NCBI GenBank assembly: GCA_027717875.1
Contig: JALLOL010000075.1
Span: 1-10,297, forward strand
Source of the DNA: Acidobacteria bacterium AH-259-L09
GTDB taxonomy: Bacteria > Acidobacteriota > UBA6911 > RPQK01
Direction of reading: 5' to 3'
Length of the DNA: 10,297 nucleotides
Shown: piece after piece, positions 1 to 7,489 of the stretch
Numbering within the stretch: the first letter of the stretch is position 1
Layout of the letters: each line of letters opens with the position of its first letter
Notes under the pieces: model-generated
What the model was told of the DNA's origin: nothing
Seen by the model: only the letters and a program-made list of their open reading frames with translations
Databases searched by the model: none
Program-made: the position numbers and the translations under genes

Positions 1-1664
1 AACTTCAGAAGTCTTTCTACCTCTACAGCACTGATCTTTGGTCTGTGGGCCGGCTTGCTCGTGCGCTGGAAGACAAGGACCCCCTGAGAAAAAGGATCTG
101 CGATTGGGATCGGCGCAAAAGTTCTCCATGGGATTTCGGGGCGAGTTAAATTGGCCCAGAAGATGGGTAGCACGGCCGCAAGTTCATACCCACCCTCTCC
201 ATATAATTTCGCTAAGAACTGAGAGAATTGATCAGCAGGGCGCCCTCCCACAATGAAGTAATCCGGAATTGCATTTTCCCAAAAAAGATCTTCTCGCAGC
301 GTTCTAGCATGTTTTCTTGCAAAGGGCGCTTGGTTGGAGACCAATCCACAAAATTTGTGTTCCGGGTGGTAATACATTTGGATAATGTTCAAATGCATTG
401 GGACCAGGAAGATACATTTGTCCCTGGGAATATGTTCGTCAATGTAGCGACTTATCGCTTCGCTTCCCGTAGTGTAATCATTCATTACCTCCCCAAGATA
501 CTGCACAGGACGTGAGCGAAAGCCAATTGGCCCCAAAAAGTTAAACGTGAGCACATTACTCGACATTAGAATAATCAGAAATAATTCAGGCAGACCACGG
601 AAACGGGTTTCGCTCAGAATCTCGTAAACTTGCGCTGCCACAGCAGCACTGAGGGGGATGAGTAAAACGTAGTAGCGCATATCTGCATCGGACGTCCAGG
701 GCCAAACAGGCTGAGGCGAGAGAAATGAAATGACAATGATGACCGCCAACATATAAGCCGCTGTGAGAAGAATGTTTCTCAGCTGGACGATTCCGTTTTT
801 GCCCAGAATAGTAAGCCCTGCAACTGCAAATATCAGCATACCAACGGGAAAGAACTCGAAGCGGACAGCATCGCGCGGCACCATCCACATCAGCCGCACA
901 AACTTCATTAGATTTTCAGCTCTTGCCGAATCAAATGCTCGCCCTAAGGTAGGGAGACTATAAAGGGCAATCCACGTGACCGCCACCAAACCCAGGAAAG
1001 CAATCACAGCCAGAAAAATCACGTTTTTCCTATTCCTATACCTCTCGCGGATCATACTCAGCCCAATGACAGCGAGGGTTCCAGCAGCATAAAGATATTG
1101 ACTTAAGATCAGCAAGCAGAGAAAAAGGGCCCCTAAAAGAATCCATCGACGATAATGTTTAGCATGTCTGAGAGCGGCCCATACCCACAGAAGGCCCGCG
1201 GCAAAGGTCAACCCGAGTGAGTAGTAGCGAACTTGACGTAGATACAACAAGTAAGGTACCGAGACAGCCAGAATAAGTGCCACAACCCAATACCGATCGC
1301 TGTCAAACTCATGCCTGAACCACGCAGCTATGAGAGGAATCGAAAAGAGGCCAATAAGCACAAACAGGAATCGCGCCCCAGCCGTGTTATCTCCGAAGGC
1401 CTTTAGACTTAGACCCGCGACCACACACTGCAACGGAGGGACGCTTCTTTTCATCATATCTTCATCCATTGATCCCATTATCCCGTAGGACAACAGGTTT
1501 CGCCCATCCCACCCGATCACCTTACCTGTCTTCATGAAGTTTCGACCAAGCACTGCCGTGTTCGCCTCATCATCCCAAAAGTCGTTCTGACCAAGGCTCC
1601 AAAAAGCAAGCACTCCTGCAAGCAAAGTGCAATAAATAACTAATAGGAGGGACTTGGGTCTCAC
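1..1664 (-). CDS. GT-C type membrane glycosyltransferase (GT39/ArnT-like), 3' end cut by window edge
   Basis: From a GTG at 1664 the minus strand reads open for 554 codons to the window edge, with no stop or frameshift. The protein resembles the PMT/ArnT-like GT-C fold, which in known members transfers a sugar from a polyprenyl-phosphate donor on the outer side of the inner membrane. After a first hydrophobic segment (about residues 5-24) comes a loop with the acidic motif FWDDE (29-33), where GT-C enzymes keep a catalytic Asp. Further family-like features are GDNTAGARFL (91-100), RQVRYYSLGLTFAAG (143-157), many membrane segments up to about 375, and ADMRYY (327-332). Residues from about 380 look soluble and probably extracytoplasmic. 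The GTG shares four bases (GTGA) with the stop of the methyltransferase gene and has no Shine-Dalgarno of its own, which suggests translational coupling. The sugar and acceptor cannot be told. The C-terminus lies outside the window. Confidence 0.85.
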   Translation of the reverse strand, partial: MRPKSLLLVIYCTLLAGVLAFWSLGQNDFWDDEANTAVLGRNFMKTGKVIGWDGRNLLSYGIMGSMDEDMMKRSVPPLQCVVAGLSLKAFGDNTAGARFLFVLIGLFSIPLIAAWFRHEFDSDRYWVVALILAVSVPYLLYLRQVRYYSLGLTFAAGLLWVWAALRHAKHYRRWILLGALFLCLLILSQYLYAAGTLAVIGLSMIRERYRNRKNVIFLAVIAFLGLVAVTWIALYSLPTLGRAFDSARAENLMKFVRLMWMVPRDAVRFEFFPVGMLIFAVAGLTILGKNGIVQLRNILLTAAYMLAVIIVISFLSPQPVWPWTSDADMRYYVLLIPLSAAVAAQVYEILSETRFRGLPELFLIILMSSNVLTFNFLGPIGFRSRPVQYLGEVMNDYTTGSEAISRYIDEHIPRDKCIFLVPMHLNIIQMYYHPEHKFCGLVSNQAPFARKHARTLREDLFWENAIPDYFIVGGRPADQFSQFLAKLYGEGGYELAAVLPIFWANLTRPEIPWRTFAPIPIADPFSQGVLVFQRTSKPAHRPKISAVEVERLLK

Positions 1665-2503
1665 TTTTGTAATACTATCGCTGCAATCCCCACATCAAGA
1701 TCACTTTTTCGGGCGATTTGAGAGTGTATCTTTTGTGTATTGAGAGGAAATTTGCATAGTTTCTGGTCAAGAATTCTAAAACCGGAAGCTTCGAACAGTT
1801 CCTTAAAGTCGCCGTACCTCAGTCTATTGGTGTAGCTGACACCTTCCTTGGTCAGCACAGAGTTCCATGTTTCCTCAGAATATATGTAGAAAAGAAAGGG
1901 CTTGTTGAAATTATAGTGGTCTCTCATGTCTATTTTATGGAACATAATCCCCCCAGGTTTTACAACCTGGCTTAATTTTCTTATGTTCCCCGCGACATCC
2001 TTAATGTGTTCGAAGACACTTATGCTCAGAACAAAATCCACTTCTTGCTGCAACTCGATTTGGGTTAGTTCTTTTGGTATAAATTGAATGTATCTTTTGT
2101 CGAATTCTTCGCCATTCCAAAAGAAGAGCTCATTCTTGCCCTGTTTCCTTTTAATATATCGGAGTTCTCTTTTGAAGTAATCCCGCTGCTTTGATGTTCT
2201 AATATATCTTGGAAACTTATCCACCATTATCACCTTCTTCGCCCCATGCATTAAGAGATTGTAGGCGTTGATGTAGGAGTTACCGGGACCAATTTCCAGA
2301 CACACCTTATTTTTGAAATCGAACCCACGCCTGGAAAGCATCTCCTTCATTTCTTCGAACTCTCTGTCTAGTGCCCTGAAATCACTTGTATATAGTTTCC
2401 AGAACAGGATTCTGTTAAGGAAAGGGACTCTGCAGTAAACAAAACGAACAAGGAAATTGAGCTTATTGTACAAGTATCCGAAATATCTATTGCTTACTTC
2501 CAT
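1661..2503 (-). CDS. class I SAM-dependent methyltransferase
   Basis: This 280-residue soluble protein has the Rossmann methyltransferase pattern. Motif I is CLEIGPGNSY (68-77), where the Gly-rich loop binds SAM. Strand 2 ends in an acidic residue in VIMVDKFP (91-98). The motif IV/post region is VDFVLSISVFEHIKD (155-169), followed by a KPGG turn (182-185) typical of Methyltransf_11/23-like enzymes. The first 50 residues are basic and aromatic and could contact membrane or a lipid-linked substrate (inference). ATG at 2503 is the likely start; an AAGGA (2521-2517) lies 13 bases upstream, longer than ideal. It is first in a minus-strand pair with the membrane glycosyltransferase, so a sugar or glycolipid substrate is plausible, but the methylated position is unknown. 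Three stretches totalling 180 bases (1921-1980, 2161-2280) count to 40% G+C, lower than the GT2 gene of the plus-strand operon. Confidence 0.88.
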   Translation of the reverse strand: MEVSNRYFGYLYNKLNFLVRFVYCRVPFLNRILFWKLYTSDFRALDREFEEMKEMLSRRGFDFKNKVCLEIGPGNSYINAYNLLMHGAKKVIMVDKFPRYIRTSKQRDYFKRELRYIKRKQGKNELFFWNGEEFDKRYIQFIPKELTQIELQQEVDFVLSISVFEHIKDVAGNIRKLSQVVKPGGIMFHKIDMRDHYNFNKPFLFYIYSEETWNSVLTKEGVSYTNRLRYGDFKELFEASGFRILDQKLCKFPLNTQKIHSQIARKSDLDVGIAAIVLQK

Positions 2504-2683
2504 GATCTAATCTATTTCCTTCTGATCGCAGCTGCTCTCCCCCGATAAAATGCCAAATCGATGCTCGTTCTGGAATTTCAGCTTCGGACCAGAGTGAGGC
2601 CCTGAAGCACACTGGACACCGTTGCTTCCTGACGCTATTTAGTAACATGCCTAAAGTGAGGGTTTCAGCTTCCCGAGACAACT
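2504..2683. promoter_or_regulatory. divergent intergenic region between methyltransferase and GT4 genes
   Basis: These 180 bases separate two genes transcribed away from each other, so promoters in both directions are expected here. I see no convincing -35/-10 pair or operator by eye. A minus-strand open frame of 64 codons (2681 to 2487) with a TTG start crosses it and contains one CPVC motif. It has no second metal-ligand pair, overlaps the methyltransferase start, and would leave no room for the methyltransferase promoter, so I do not call it a gene. Confidence 0.35.
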
Positions 2684-3781
2684 ATGCAAATACTAATGCT
2701 CAATTATGAATTTCCTCCTGTGGGTGGAGGTGCGGCTAACGCTACCTACTTTCTTCTTGAGCAGCTCGCAAAAAAGAACCTTACCATAGATCTAATCACT
2801 GCATCTCCTGACAAGATATGGACCAAAGAGCCATTTTCCAGCAATATAACCATCTACAGGTTGCCTGTTGGTAAGAAGCGCCTTGATTATTGGGCCATAC
2901 AGGAACTCTCAGTCTGGAGCGTAAAAGCGTATTTCCTGGCAAGCAGACTGGTTCGAGACAGGAGCTATCACCTTTGTCACTGTTGGTTTGGATGGCCTTG
3001 CGGTGCAATTGCGCTGCTGCTTGGTAAGCCCTACATAGTGGCCCTGCGTGGGAGCGATGTTCCGGGTTACAATCCGCGGATCAAAACTTTGGACAGGTTC
3101 TTTTCTAAACCGCTGTGCAAGATAGTGTGGCGGCACGCCAAGTATCTAACCGCCAACTCTGAAGGGCTGAGGCAGCTTGCAGAAAAAACACTGACGACAC
3201 AAATAGAAGTGATTTACAACGGCGTGGATGTACACCGGTTCAAGCCAGCAGTTAAGGAGAAAAGCGACAAGCTACGCATTCTTTCTGCAGGCCGCCTCAT
3301 AGAAAGAAAAGGATTCGCCTATCTGATACATGCTCTACGAGGCGTCGACAGCGCCGTGCTGACCATTGCTGGCGACGGTCCGTTGCGAGCATCGCTCCGA
3401 GCACAGGGCGAGAAAGAGCAGGTTAATCTCAGGTTAATCGGCCACGTAGACCAGAAGAGACTCGCCAGGGAGTATCAGCTGGCAGATATCTTTGTGCTGC
3501 CTTCATTAAATGAAGGCATGAGCAACGCCGTTCTTGAAGCCATGGCATCTAGCACGCCGGTGATCGTCACCGATGTCGGAGGAAGCAAAGAGCTCGTGCA
3601 AGGAAACGGCTTCATCGTCCCAAGAAGGTCAGCTTCAACATTACGGCAAGCCATCCTGACTTATCAAAAACAGCCAACTCTTATTAATGAGCACGGAAAA
3701 AGGGGCAGAGCGCTAGCGGAAGAAATGAGCTGGGGTAAGGTTGCCGACGCATATCTGAAACTGTACACGGAAAGTGGCTGA
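2684..3781 (+). CDS. GT4 family glycosyltransferase (GT-B fold, retaining)
   Basis: This 365-residue cytoplasmic or peripheral-membrane protein transfers a sugar from a nucleotide-sugar donor, probably to a lipid-linked glycan. The N-terminal acceptor domain starts directly with MQILMLNYEFPP and has the Gly-rich loop VGGGAAN (13-19); LRGSDVPG (121-128) also fits the GT4 N-domain. The C-terminal donor domain has SAGRLIERKG (201-210), with an Arg and a Lys (204, 209) in the places that contact donor phosphates. IAGDGPL follows at 228-234. The E-x7-E motif (E277, E285) sits in NEGMSNAVLEAMA, then TPVIVTDVGG (291-300). Length is normal for the family and no key motif is missing. The ATG at 2684 is preceded only by a weak GAGA. 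The neighbours support surface-glycan assembly. Linkage and sugar cannot be read from sequence. Confidence 0.92.
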   Translation: MQILMLNYEFPPVGGGAANATYFLLEQLAKKNLTIDLITASPDKIWTKEPFSSNITIYRLPVGKKRLDYWAIQELSVWSVKAYFLASRLVRDRSYHLCHCWFGWPCGAIALLLGKPYIVALRGSDVPGYNPRIKTLDRFFSKPLCKIVWRHAKYLTANSEGLRQLAEKTLTTQIEVIYNGVDVHRFKPAVKEKSDKLRILSAGRLIERKGFAYLIHALRGVDSAVLTIAGDGPLRASLRAQGEKEQVNLRLIGHVDQKRLAREYQLADIFVLPSLNEGMSNAVLEAMASSTPVIVTDVGGSKELVQGNGFIVPRRSASTLRQAILTYQKQPTLINEHGKRGRALAEEMSWGKVADAYLKLYTESG

Positions 3782-4142
3782 ACTCCTTCAAATGAGCAAG
3801 CAGTGATCACAAATCTTTCAATATCGAGATAAACTATTTAAATTAAAAGATCGCATTTATCTTGACAGTTTGTGGCAATTGACATGCCGTGTTTTGGCAA
3901 GTTGAGACAGTATTGGAATGTTCAGACTGCAGAGAAAGTTCTTAACATGTTGGAAATAAAAGACTAATAAGTTCTTGTGCGAAACGCACTTTTGGCATGG
4001 AGATTGCTGCTACTATGTTCTGATGAACCTGTGTGAACGAGTGCTTTGGCAATCCATCTCCCCTGATAGTCGGAGTTGTGCTCGAAAAATATTTTACAAT
4101 TCCCCTGCACCTTTTGATTTGTGCAGTTCAAAATCTGACCTT
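3782..4142. other. 361-base gap with no convincing gene
   Basis: The first half (about 3800-3970) is A+T-rich and carries two TTGACA hexamers (3862-3867, 3879-3884), neither with a good -10 at 16-18 bases. GGCAA occurs at 3874-3878 and 3896-3900, 22 bases apart, each followed by a TTGA-like sequence. The TGCC at 3885-3888 could pair with either copy of GGCA. A 5-bp hairpin lies at 3977-3989. The frame of the downstream flippase-like gene stays open back to a TTG at 3975, which would add 56 residues with six cysteines. That extension does not look like the family's N-terminus and has no ribosome binding site, so I treat it as non-coding. The gap probably holds the promoter of the 4143-8372 operon. 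Confidence 0.4.
3977..3989 (+). terminator. short hairpin followed by TTTT, doubtful terminator
   Basis: GTGCG and CGCAC form a perfect 5-bp stem around an AAA loop, followed at once by TTTT (3990-3993). The stem is short and the T run brief, so it would be a weak terminator at best. It lies about 195 bases after the GT4 stop and about 150 bases before the flippase-like start. Confidence 0.2.
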
Positions 4143-5192
4143 ATGTGGAAATTGACAACCCGAATCTCTGAGTGGGCCGCCAAAATCCTTTTGGCGCTCG
4201 TTGCCTTCAGTCTCCTTGTGTTTCTGATCCAACTGGCAGGCTTGGACCAGCTCAAGCAAGCCTTCGCCTCGGTTTCCCTGCAAGCGGTTTCAACAGGATT
4301 TCTATTTTACGTCCTCACTTGTGTTTTTAGAGCCGCCCGCTTTAAAGCGCTGTTGAGGGCAGCACTGCTGGGGACAGATATCCGTTTGCGACGCATCTTT
4401 TCAGTAGTAGCAGCCCAGGCATTTATTAATTACTTCATCCCCTTTCGAGTCGGAGAACTTTCCTACTTATATTTGCTCAAGAAAGAAGCCCCGGGAACAA
4501 GGGTTACGTCCTTAATTCCCAGTTTAGTTATTAGCCGCGTATTTGATCTCCTGGCCGTCTCTTTACTCTTCATGATTGCATGGTCGCACACTATGTGGAC
4601 AATGCCGAAGGAATTAAATGTTTTGGGCCATATTTTGGCGTTGAGCGTTTTAGTGATTTGGCCGCTCATGTTCGTAATTTGGAAACTTAGGGCTAAGGTC
4701 AGGGCGTTTGGGGAAACCGTCACCAGGCATTCCGGATTGTCTAGTTACAGACTGGTACAGTGGCTGATGGAGCAAATGCGGGAAGTCGCCCAAGGGTTCG
4801 AAATTATGAGTTCGGCAAGAGTGCTGATTTTGACTGGATTTTATTCCCTTCTAATTTGGCTTTCACTGGCGTGTATGAATCTGGTTTTGTGGGGAGCGAT
4901 GGGCATCCGCTTTAGCCTGCCGGTCCTGATTTTTGTATCCATGTTTTTGAACCTGTCTTCGTTCCTGCCTATCCACAGTGTCGGTGGCTTCGGAACCCAG
5001 GATGCCGTGTGGACCTACCTGGTGATAAACTTGGGGTATTCGCTGGACAGGGCGATTGTAGCTGGCTTAAGCGCGCACATAATTGCTATGCTATATGTAG
5101 TGGTGATAGGAGGATACAGTTTGTTTGCTCTGCGATTTCTTCAGGGGCATTTCAATTTTAACTCACGATCAATCTCCGAAGAAGAAAACTGA
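4143..5192 (+). CDS. flippase-like membrane protein (LPG_synthase_TM / UPF0104 family)
   Basis: This 349-residue multi-pass inner-membrane protein resembles the membrane domain shared by MprF and AglD-type proteins, usually annotated as flippase-like. Transport of a lipid-linked product is inferred from the family. Visible features are a first membrane segment at about 14-32, FRAARFKALL (62-71), the conserved loop FINYFIPFRVGELS (94-107), a basic-acidic signature SRVFDLL (131-137), and a late Gly-rich loop SVGGFGTQDA (279-288) between membrane segments. The C-terminal tail is short and acidic. I chose ATG 4143 because it places a normal N-terminus before the first membrane segment. An ATG at 4023 and a TTG at 3975 are in frame but would add an unlikely Cys-rich extension. 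No start has a clear ribosome binding site. The radical SAM gene begins 5 bases after its stop, so the two are cotranscribed. Confidence 0.85.
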   Translation: MWKLTTRISEWAAKILLALVAFSLLVFLIQLAGLDQLKQAFASVSLQAVSTGFLFYVLTCVFRAARFKALLRAALLGTDIRLRRIFSVVAAQAFINYFIPFRVGELSYLYLLKKEAPGTRVTSLIPSLVISRVFDLLAVSLLFMIAWSHTMWTMPKELNVLGHILALSVLVIWPLMFVIWKLRAKVRAFGETVTRHSGLSSYRLVQWLMEQMREVAQGFEIMSSARVLILTGFYSLLIWLSLACMNLVLWGAMGIRFSLPVLIFVSMFLNLSSFLPIHSVGGFGTQDAVWTYLVINLGYSLDRAIVAGLSAHIIAMLYVVVIGGYSLFALRFLQGHFNFNSRSISEEEN

Positions 5193-5197
5193 CAACC

Positions 5198-6274
5198 ATG
5201 AATTCACTTCGATTTTTTAAAGCGGGCCTACGTACCCTTTCCAAACCTTCGAAAGCCGGGGATACTCCCGTACACATCCAAATAGAACCTACCACGGCCT
5301 GCAACCTGGCTTGCAAATCTTGTCCCCATCCAATGGTTTTTAAGAACCCAGCTCATATGAAGCTGGAAGTGTTTAAAAAAATCATCGACCAAATCCAGCC
5401 TTTGCGGATCACTCTCAGCGGCATCGGAGAACCTCTTTTAAATCCACAGATCGACCAGATGATCGTGTACGCGCATAAAATGGGCACCAAGGTCAACCTG
5501 ACTACCAATGGAACATTCCTAAAAAGACGGAGGGAAGACCTCTTCAATGCCAAACTAGACCTCTTGAGTGTCTCCATCGATGCGACCAATCCCGAAACGT
5601 ACCAAGCAATTCGGCGTAAGGATGAGTTTGAGGGGATCCTGGAAGGAATAAGAACCGTAGTCCAACGCAAGCAGGAGTTGAAAATAGACTTTCCCAAAAT
5701 CCGAACTCATTTTGTGATCCAAAGCGCCAACGTCGCCCAAATGGCGGAGTTTGTAACCTTGTCGGCTGACCTTGGCACTGATGCGGTCCATTTTCAACCG
5801 CTGGACATCATCGATGTCGTCGCCCCCAATAAGGACTTTTTGGCCGGAGATTTAACGTACGAACGGATTATCACGGCCATGAAAGAAGCTCTAAAGGTGG
5901 CGCAACGCCTGAACTTTGTAACAAACTTGAAAGAGCTCCTTGAGGACTTCGATCTCTACTGGAAAAAATACAACCGTCGGACTCAGGATGAGGACATCAA
6001 ATGCATCATGCCGTGGTTCTCCAGCTATATCAATTTGAAGGGAGACGTAAAACCCTGCTGTTCCTTCGGAGTGCATGATGATATTGGAACAATGGGCAAC
6101 GTATTCGAATCCGGCTTTAAAGAGATATGGAACTCCACGGCTTATGCAGAATTGCGCCACGAAATGAAAAACGGAGAACGTCCCTATAAGATCTGCAAAA
6201 ATTGCGTGCCCAGAACCCTAGTGGACATCGCGAGGGCCTCGAAATTCAGTCCGGGGTTCATTAAAGGCAAATGA
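5198..6274 (+). CDS. radical SAM protein with SPASM-type C-terminus (rSAM 1)
   Basis: This 358-residue cytoplasmic enzyme has the radical SAM cluster motif C35-x3-C39-x2-C42, which binds the 4Fe-4S cluster that cleaves SAM. SGIGEPLLNP (74-83) is the GGEP-equivalent SAM contact, with Ile in place of the middle residue. NLTTNGTFL (100-108) and SVSIDATNPETY (125-136) are the usual later barrel strands. The C-terminal region has C269 in CIMPW, C287-C288 in VKPCCSFG, then C333 and C336 in ICKNC, matching a SPASM or twitch auxiliary-cluster domain. Radical SAM/SPASM enzymes include peptide maturases and enzymes that oxidise or epimerise sugars and cyclitols. No precursor peptide gene is visible nearby, and the neighbours are glycosyltransferases and a flippase-like protein. 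A sugar, lipid or glycan substrate is therefore my inference. The start is ATG 5198 with a weak GAAGAAG upstream. Confidence 0.92.
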   Translation: MNSLRFFKAGLRTLSKPSKAGDTPVHIQIEPTTACNLACKSCPHPMVFKNPAHMKLEVFKKIIDQIQPLRITLSGIGEPLLNPQIDQMIVYAHKMGTKVNLTTNGTFLKRRREDLFNAKLDLLSVSIDATNPETYQAIRRKDEFEGILEGIRTVVQRKQELKIDFPKIRTHFVIQSANVAQMAEFVTLSADLGTDAVHFQPLDIIDVVAPNKDFLAGDLTYERIITAMKEALKVAQRLNFVTNLKELLEDFDLYWKKYNRRTQDEDIKCIMPWFSSYINLKGDVKPCCSFGVHDDIGTMGNVFESGFKEIWNSTAYAELRHEMKNGERPYKICKNCVPRTLVDIARASKFSPGFIKGK

Positions 6275-6275
6275 A

Positions 6276-6293
6276 CCATGGACACTTCCATGG
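6276..6293 (+). terminator. hairpin between the two radical SAM genes (possible attenuator)
   Basis: Two copies of the palindrome CCATGG (6276-6281 and 6288-6293) flank a 6-base loop and can form a 6-bp stem, followed by a G and then TTTT (6295-6298). It begins just after the rSAM 1 stop and ends 9 bases before the rSAM 2 ribosome binding site. It could be a weak terminator or mRNA stability element that sets the ratio of downstream products. The T run is short, so full termination is unlikely. Confidence 0.25.
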
Positions 6294-6302
6294 GTTTTCT
6301 TG

Positions 6303-6307
6303 AAGGA
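6303..6307 (+). promoter_or_regulatory. ribosome binding site of rSAM 2
   Basis: AAGGA lies 6 bases before the GTG at 6314. It is the best-spaced Shine-Dalgarno sequence I see in the window and it decides the non-ATG start of the second radical SAM gene. Confidence 0.65.
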
Positions 6308-6313
6308 TAGTCC

Positions 6314-7489
6314 GTGTCATTAATCAATATCAGTAAAAAGTTCTTCCAGCCGCTGAAGAGAAGAAAATTATCGTCCCTGATTTTCTTCGTCACGTCCAAG
6401 TGTAACTTGAGTTGCCCTATGTGTTTTTATATGGACGAATTAAATAAAAACGAAGACCTGTCTTATGAAGAAATAGATCAGATGACAGCGCAACTGCCTC
6501 GATTCGAGCGGCTCCTCCTTTCTGGCGGCGAACCTTTTTTGCGAACGGACCTAGCCGAGGTCGTGAAACTGTTTTATAAACGCAACCATGTCCGTTCTTT
6601 AAGCATTCCTACCAGCGGCTTTTCCAAGAACCTGATAAAGAAGACCACCCTGAAAATTTTGAAGGACGCCCCCGAATTACGGTTGAGCCTGGGCTTTTCC
6701 TTAGATGGGCTAGAGAAGACGCACAATGAACATAGAGGTTCGGAACAGAGCTATCGCCGCTTGATGGACACGATGGCAGACATGGTTCAAATGCAAAACA
6801 GCTATCCCAACTTGCGGATCAACCTCAACACGGTGATCACCAGCGAAAACATCACTCAACTGCCTAAATTAATGAAGTTGACTCGAAAACTCGGATTGGA
6901 AAACAGGCACAGTTTCGAATTGATCCGCGAAACCCCGCATAACCAATCCATGCGCAACTTGCGGACGCAAGACCTGTCAAATTTTTATAGAGAAGCTTTG
7001 ATGAGACAGTTTCCCGTACAGGTCGGGACAAAAAATATTCAGGATTTTCTAGAGTATATCCAGCTCATGTTCCGTTATAAAGCCCAGTACGATTATTTTG
7101 CTTTCGGAAAAAAATGGCAGGATTTTACCTGCGTTGCTGGTGAGAGCATGTGCGTCATTGACCATAATGGCGAGGTACGTGCCTGCGAACTTCGGAAGCC
7201 GTTAGGGAATTTGAAGGATCACAATTATGATCTGCTCAAGATCCTTCAATCCCCCAAGGGACAGGCAGAAAGAAAAGACATTGTCGACAACAGGTGCAGT
7301 TGTACGCACGTTTGCTTTTTTTATGAAAGCACTTACTGGAGCCCCAAAGCGGTCTTCTTTAGAATGCCGCTGCTGCTCTTTGAAACCCGTTTACTTGGAA
7401 ACAAAGTTCTAGACCGTCTATTTGACAAAAGCACCGATTCTCCACATGGAACAGCCCCTTCTTTCCATAATCATTCCTACGTACAATAG
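6314..7489 (+). CDS. radical SAM protein with SPASM-type C-terminus (rSAM 2)
   Basis: This 391-residue protein starts at a GTG with a good ribosome binding site. The cluster motif is C30-x3-C34-x2-C37 (SKCNLSCPMCF), and LSGGEPFLR (69-77) is a textbook SAM-binding turn. GFSLDGLEKTHNEHRG (127-142) is the usual mid-barrel strand and loop. The C-terminal domain has C273, C280, C291 in NGEVRACELR, then C328, C330 and C334 in CSCTHVC, a SPASM-like set that should hold at least one auxiliary iron-sulfur cluster. The cysteine layout differs from rSAM 1, so the two are not a recent duplication. After the last cysteine there are about 55 more residues with a hydrophobic-basic stretch (345-358) that might touch the membrane. 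The substrate is unknown; context suggests glycan or lipid modification. Its last 44 bases overlap the GT2 gene, a sign of cotranscription and coupling. Confidence 0.92.
   Translation: MSLINISKKFFQPLKRRKLSSLIFFVTSKCNLSCPMCFYMDELNKNEDLSYEEIDQMTAQLPRFERLLLSGGEPFLRTDLAEVVKLFYKRNHVRSLSIPTSGFSKNLIKKTTLKILKDAPELRLSLGFSLDGLEKTHNEHRGSEQSYRRLMDTMADMVQMQNSYPNLRINLNTVITSENITQLPKLMKLTRKLGLENRHSFELIRETPHNQSMRNLRTQDLSNFYREALMRQFPVQVGTKNIQDFLEYIQLMFRYKAQYDYFAFGKKWQDFTCVAGESMCVIDHNGEVRACELRKPLGNLKDHNYDLLKILQSPKGQAERKDIVDNRCSCTHVCFFYESTYWSPKAVFFRMPLLLFETRLLGNKVLDRLFDKSTDSPHGTAPSFHNHSYVQ

Noticed and set aside
228..515. Plus-strand frame of 95 codons
   Set aside because: Antisense to the coherent C-terminal region of the membrane glycosyltransferase; no recognisable protein features.
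586..888. Minus-strand frame of 100 codons inside the first region
   Set aside because: It lies within the continuous 554-codon membrane glycosyltransferase frame, which shows clear family motifs; this is another frame of the same DNA.
2487..2681. Minus-strand frame of 64 codons with a CPVC motif in the divergent spacer
   Set aside because: TTG start, no ribosome binding site, only one cysteine pair, overlap with the methyltransferase start, and it would fill the space both divergent promoters need. A decayed zinc-binding gene end cannot be excluded.
3862..3907. TTGACA hexamers as a promoter for the radical SAM operon
   Set aside because: Neither hexamer has an acceptable -10 at 16-18 bases, so no promoter is called at that spot.
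3975..4142. Cys-rich N-terminal extension of the first flippase-like protein, or a separate small Cys-rich peptide serving the radical SAM enzymes
   Set aside because: TTG start, no ribosome binding site, in frame with the membrane protein without a stop, and no leader/core organisation. ATG 4143 gives a normal family N-terminus.
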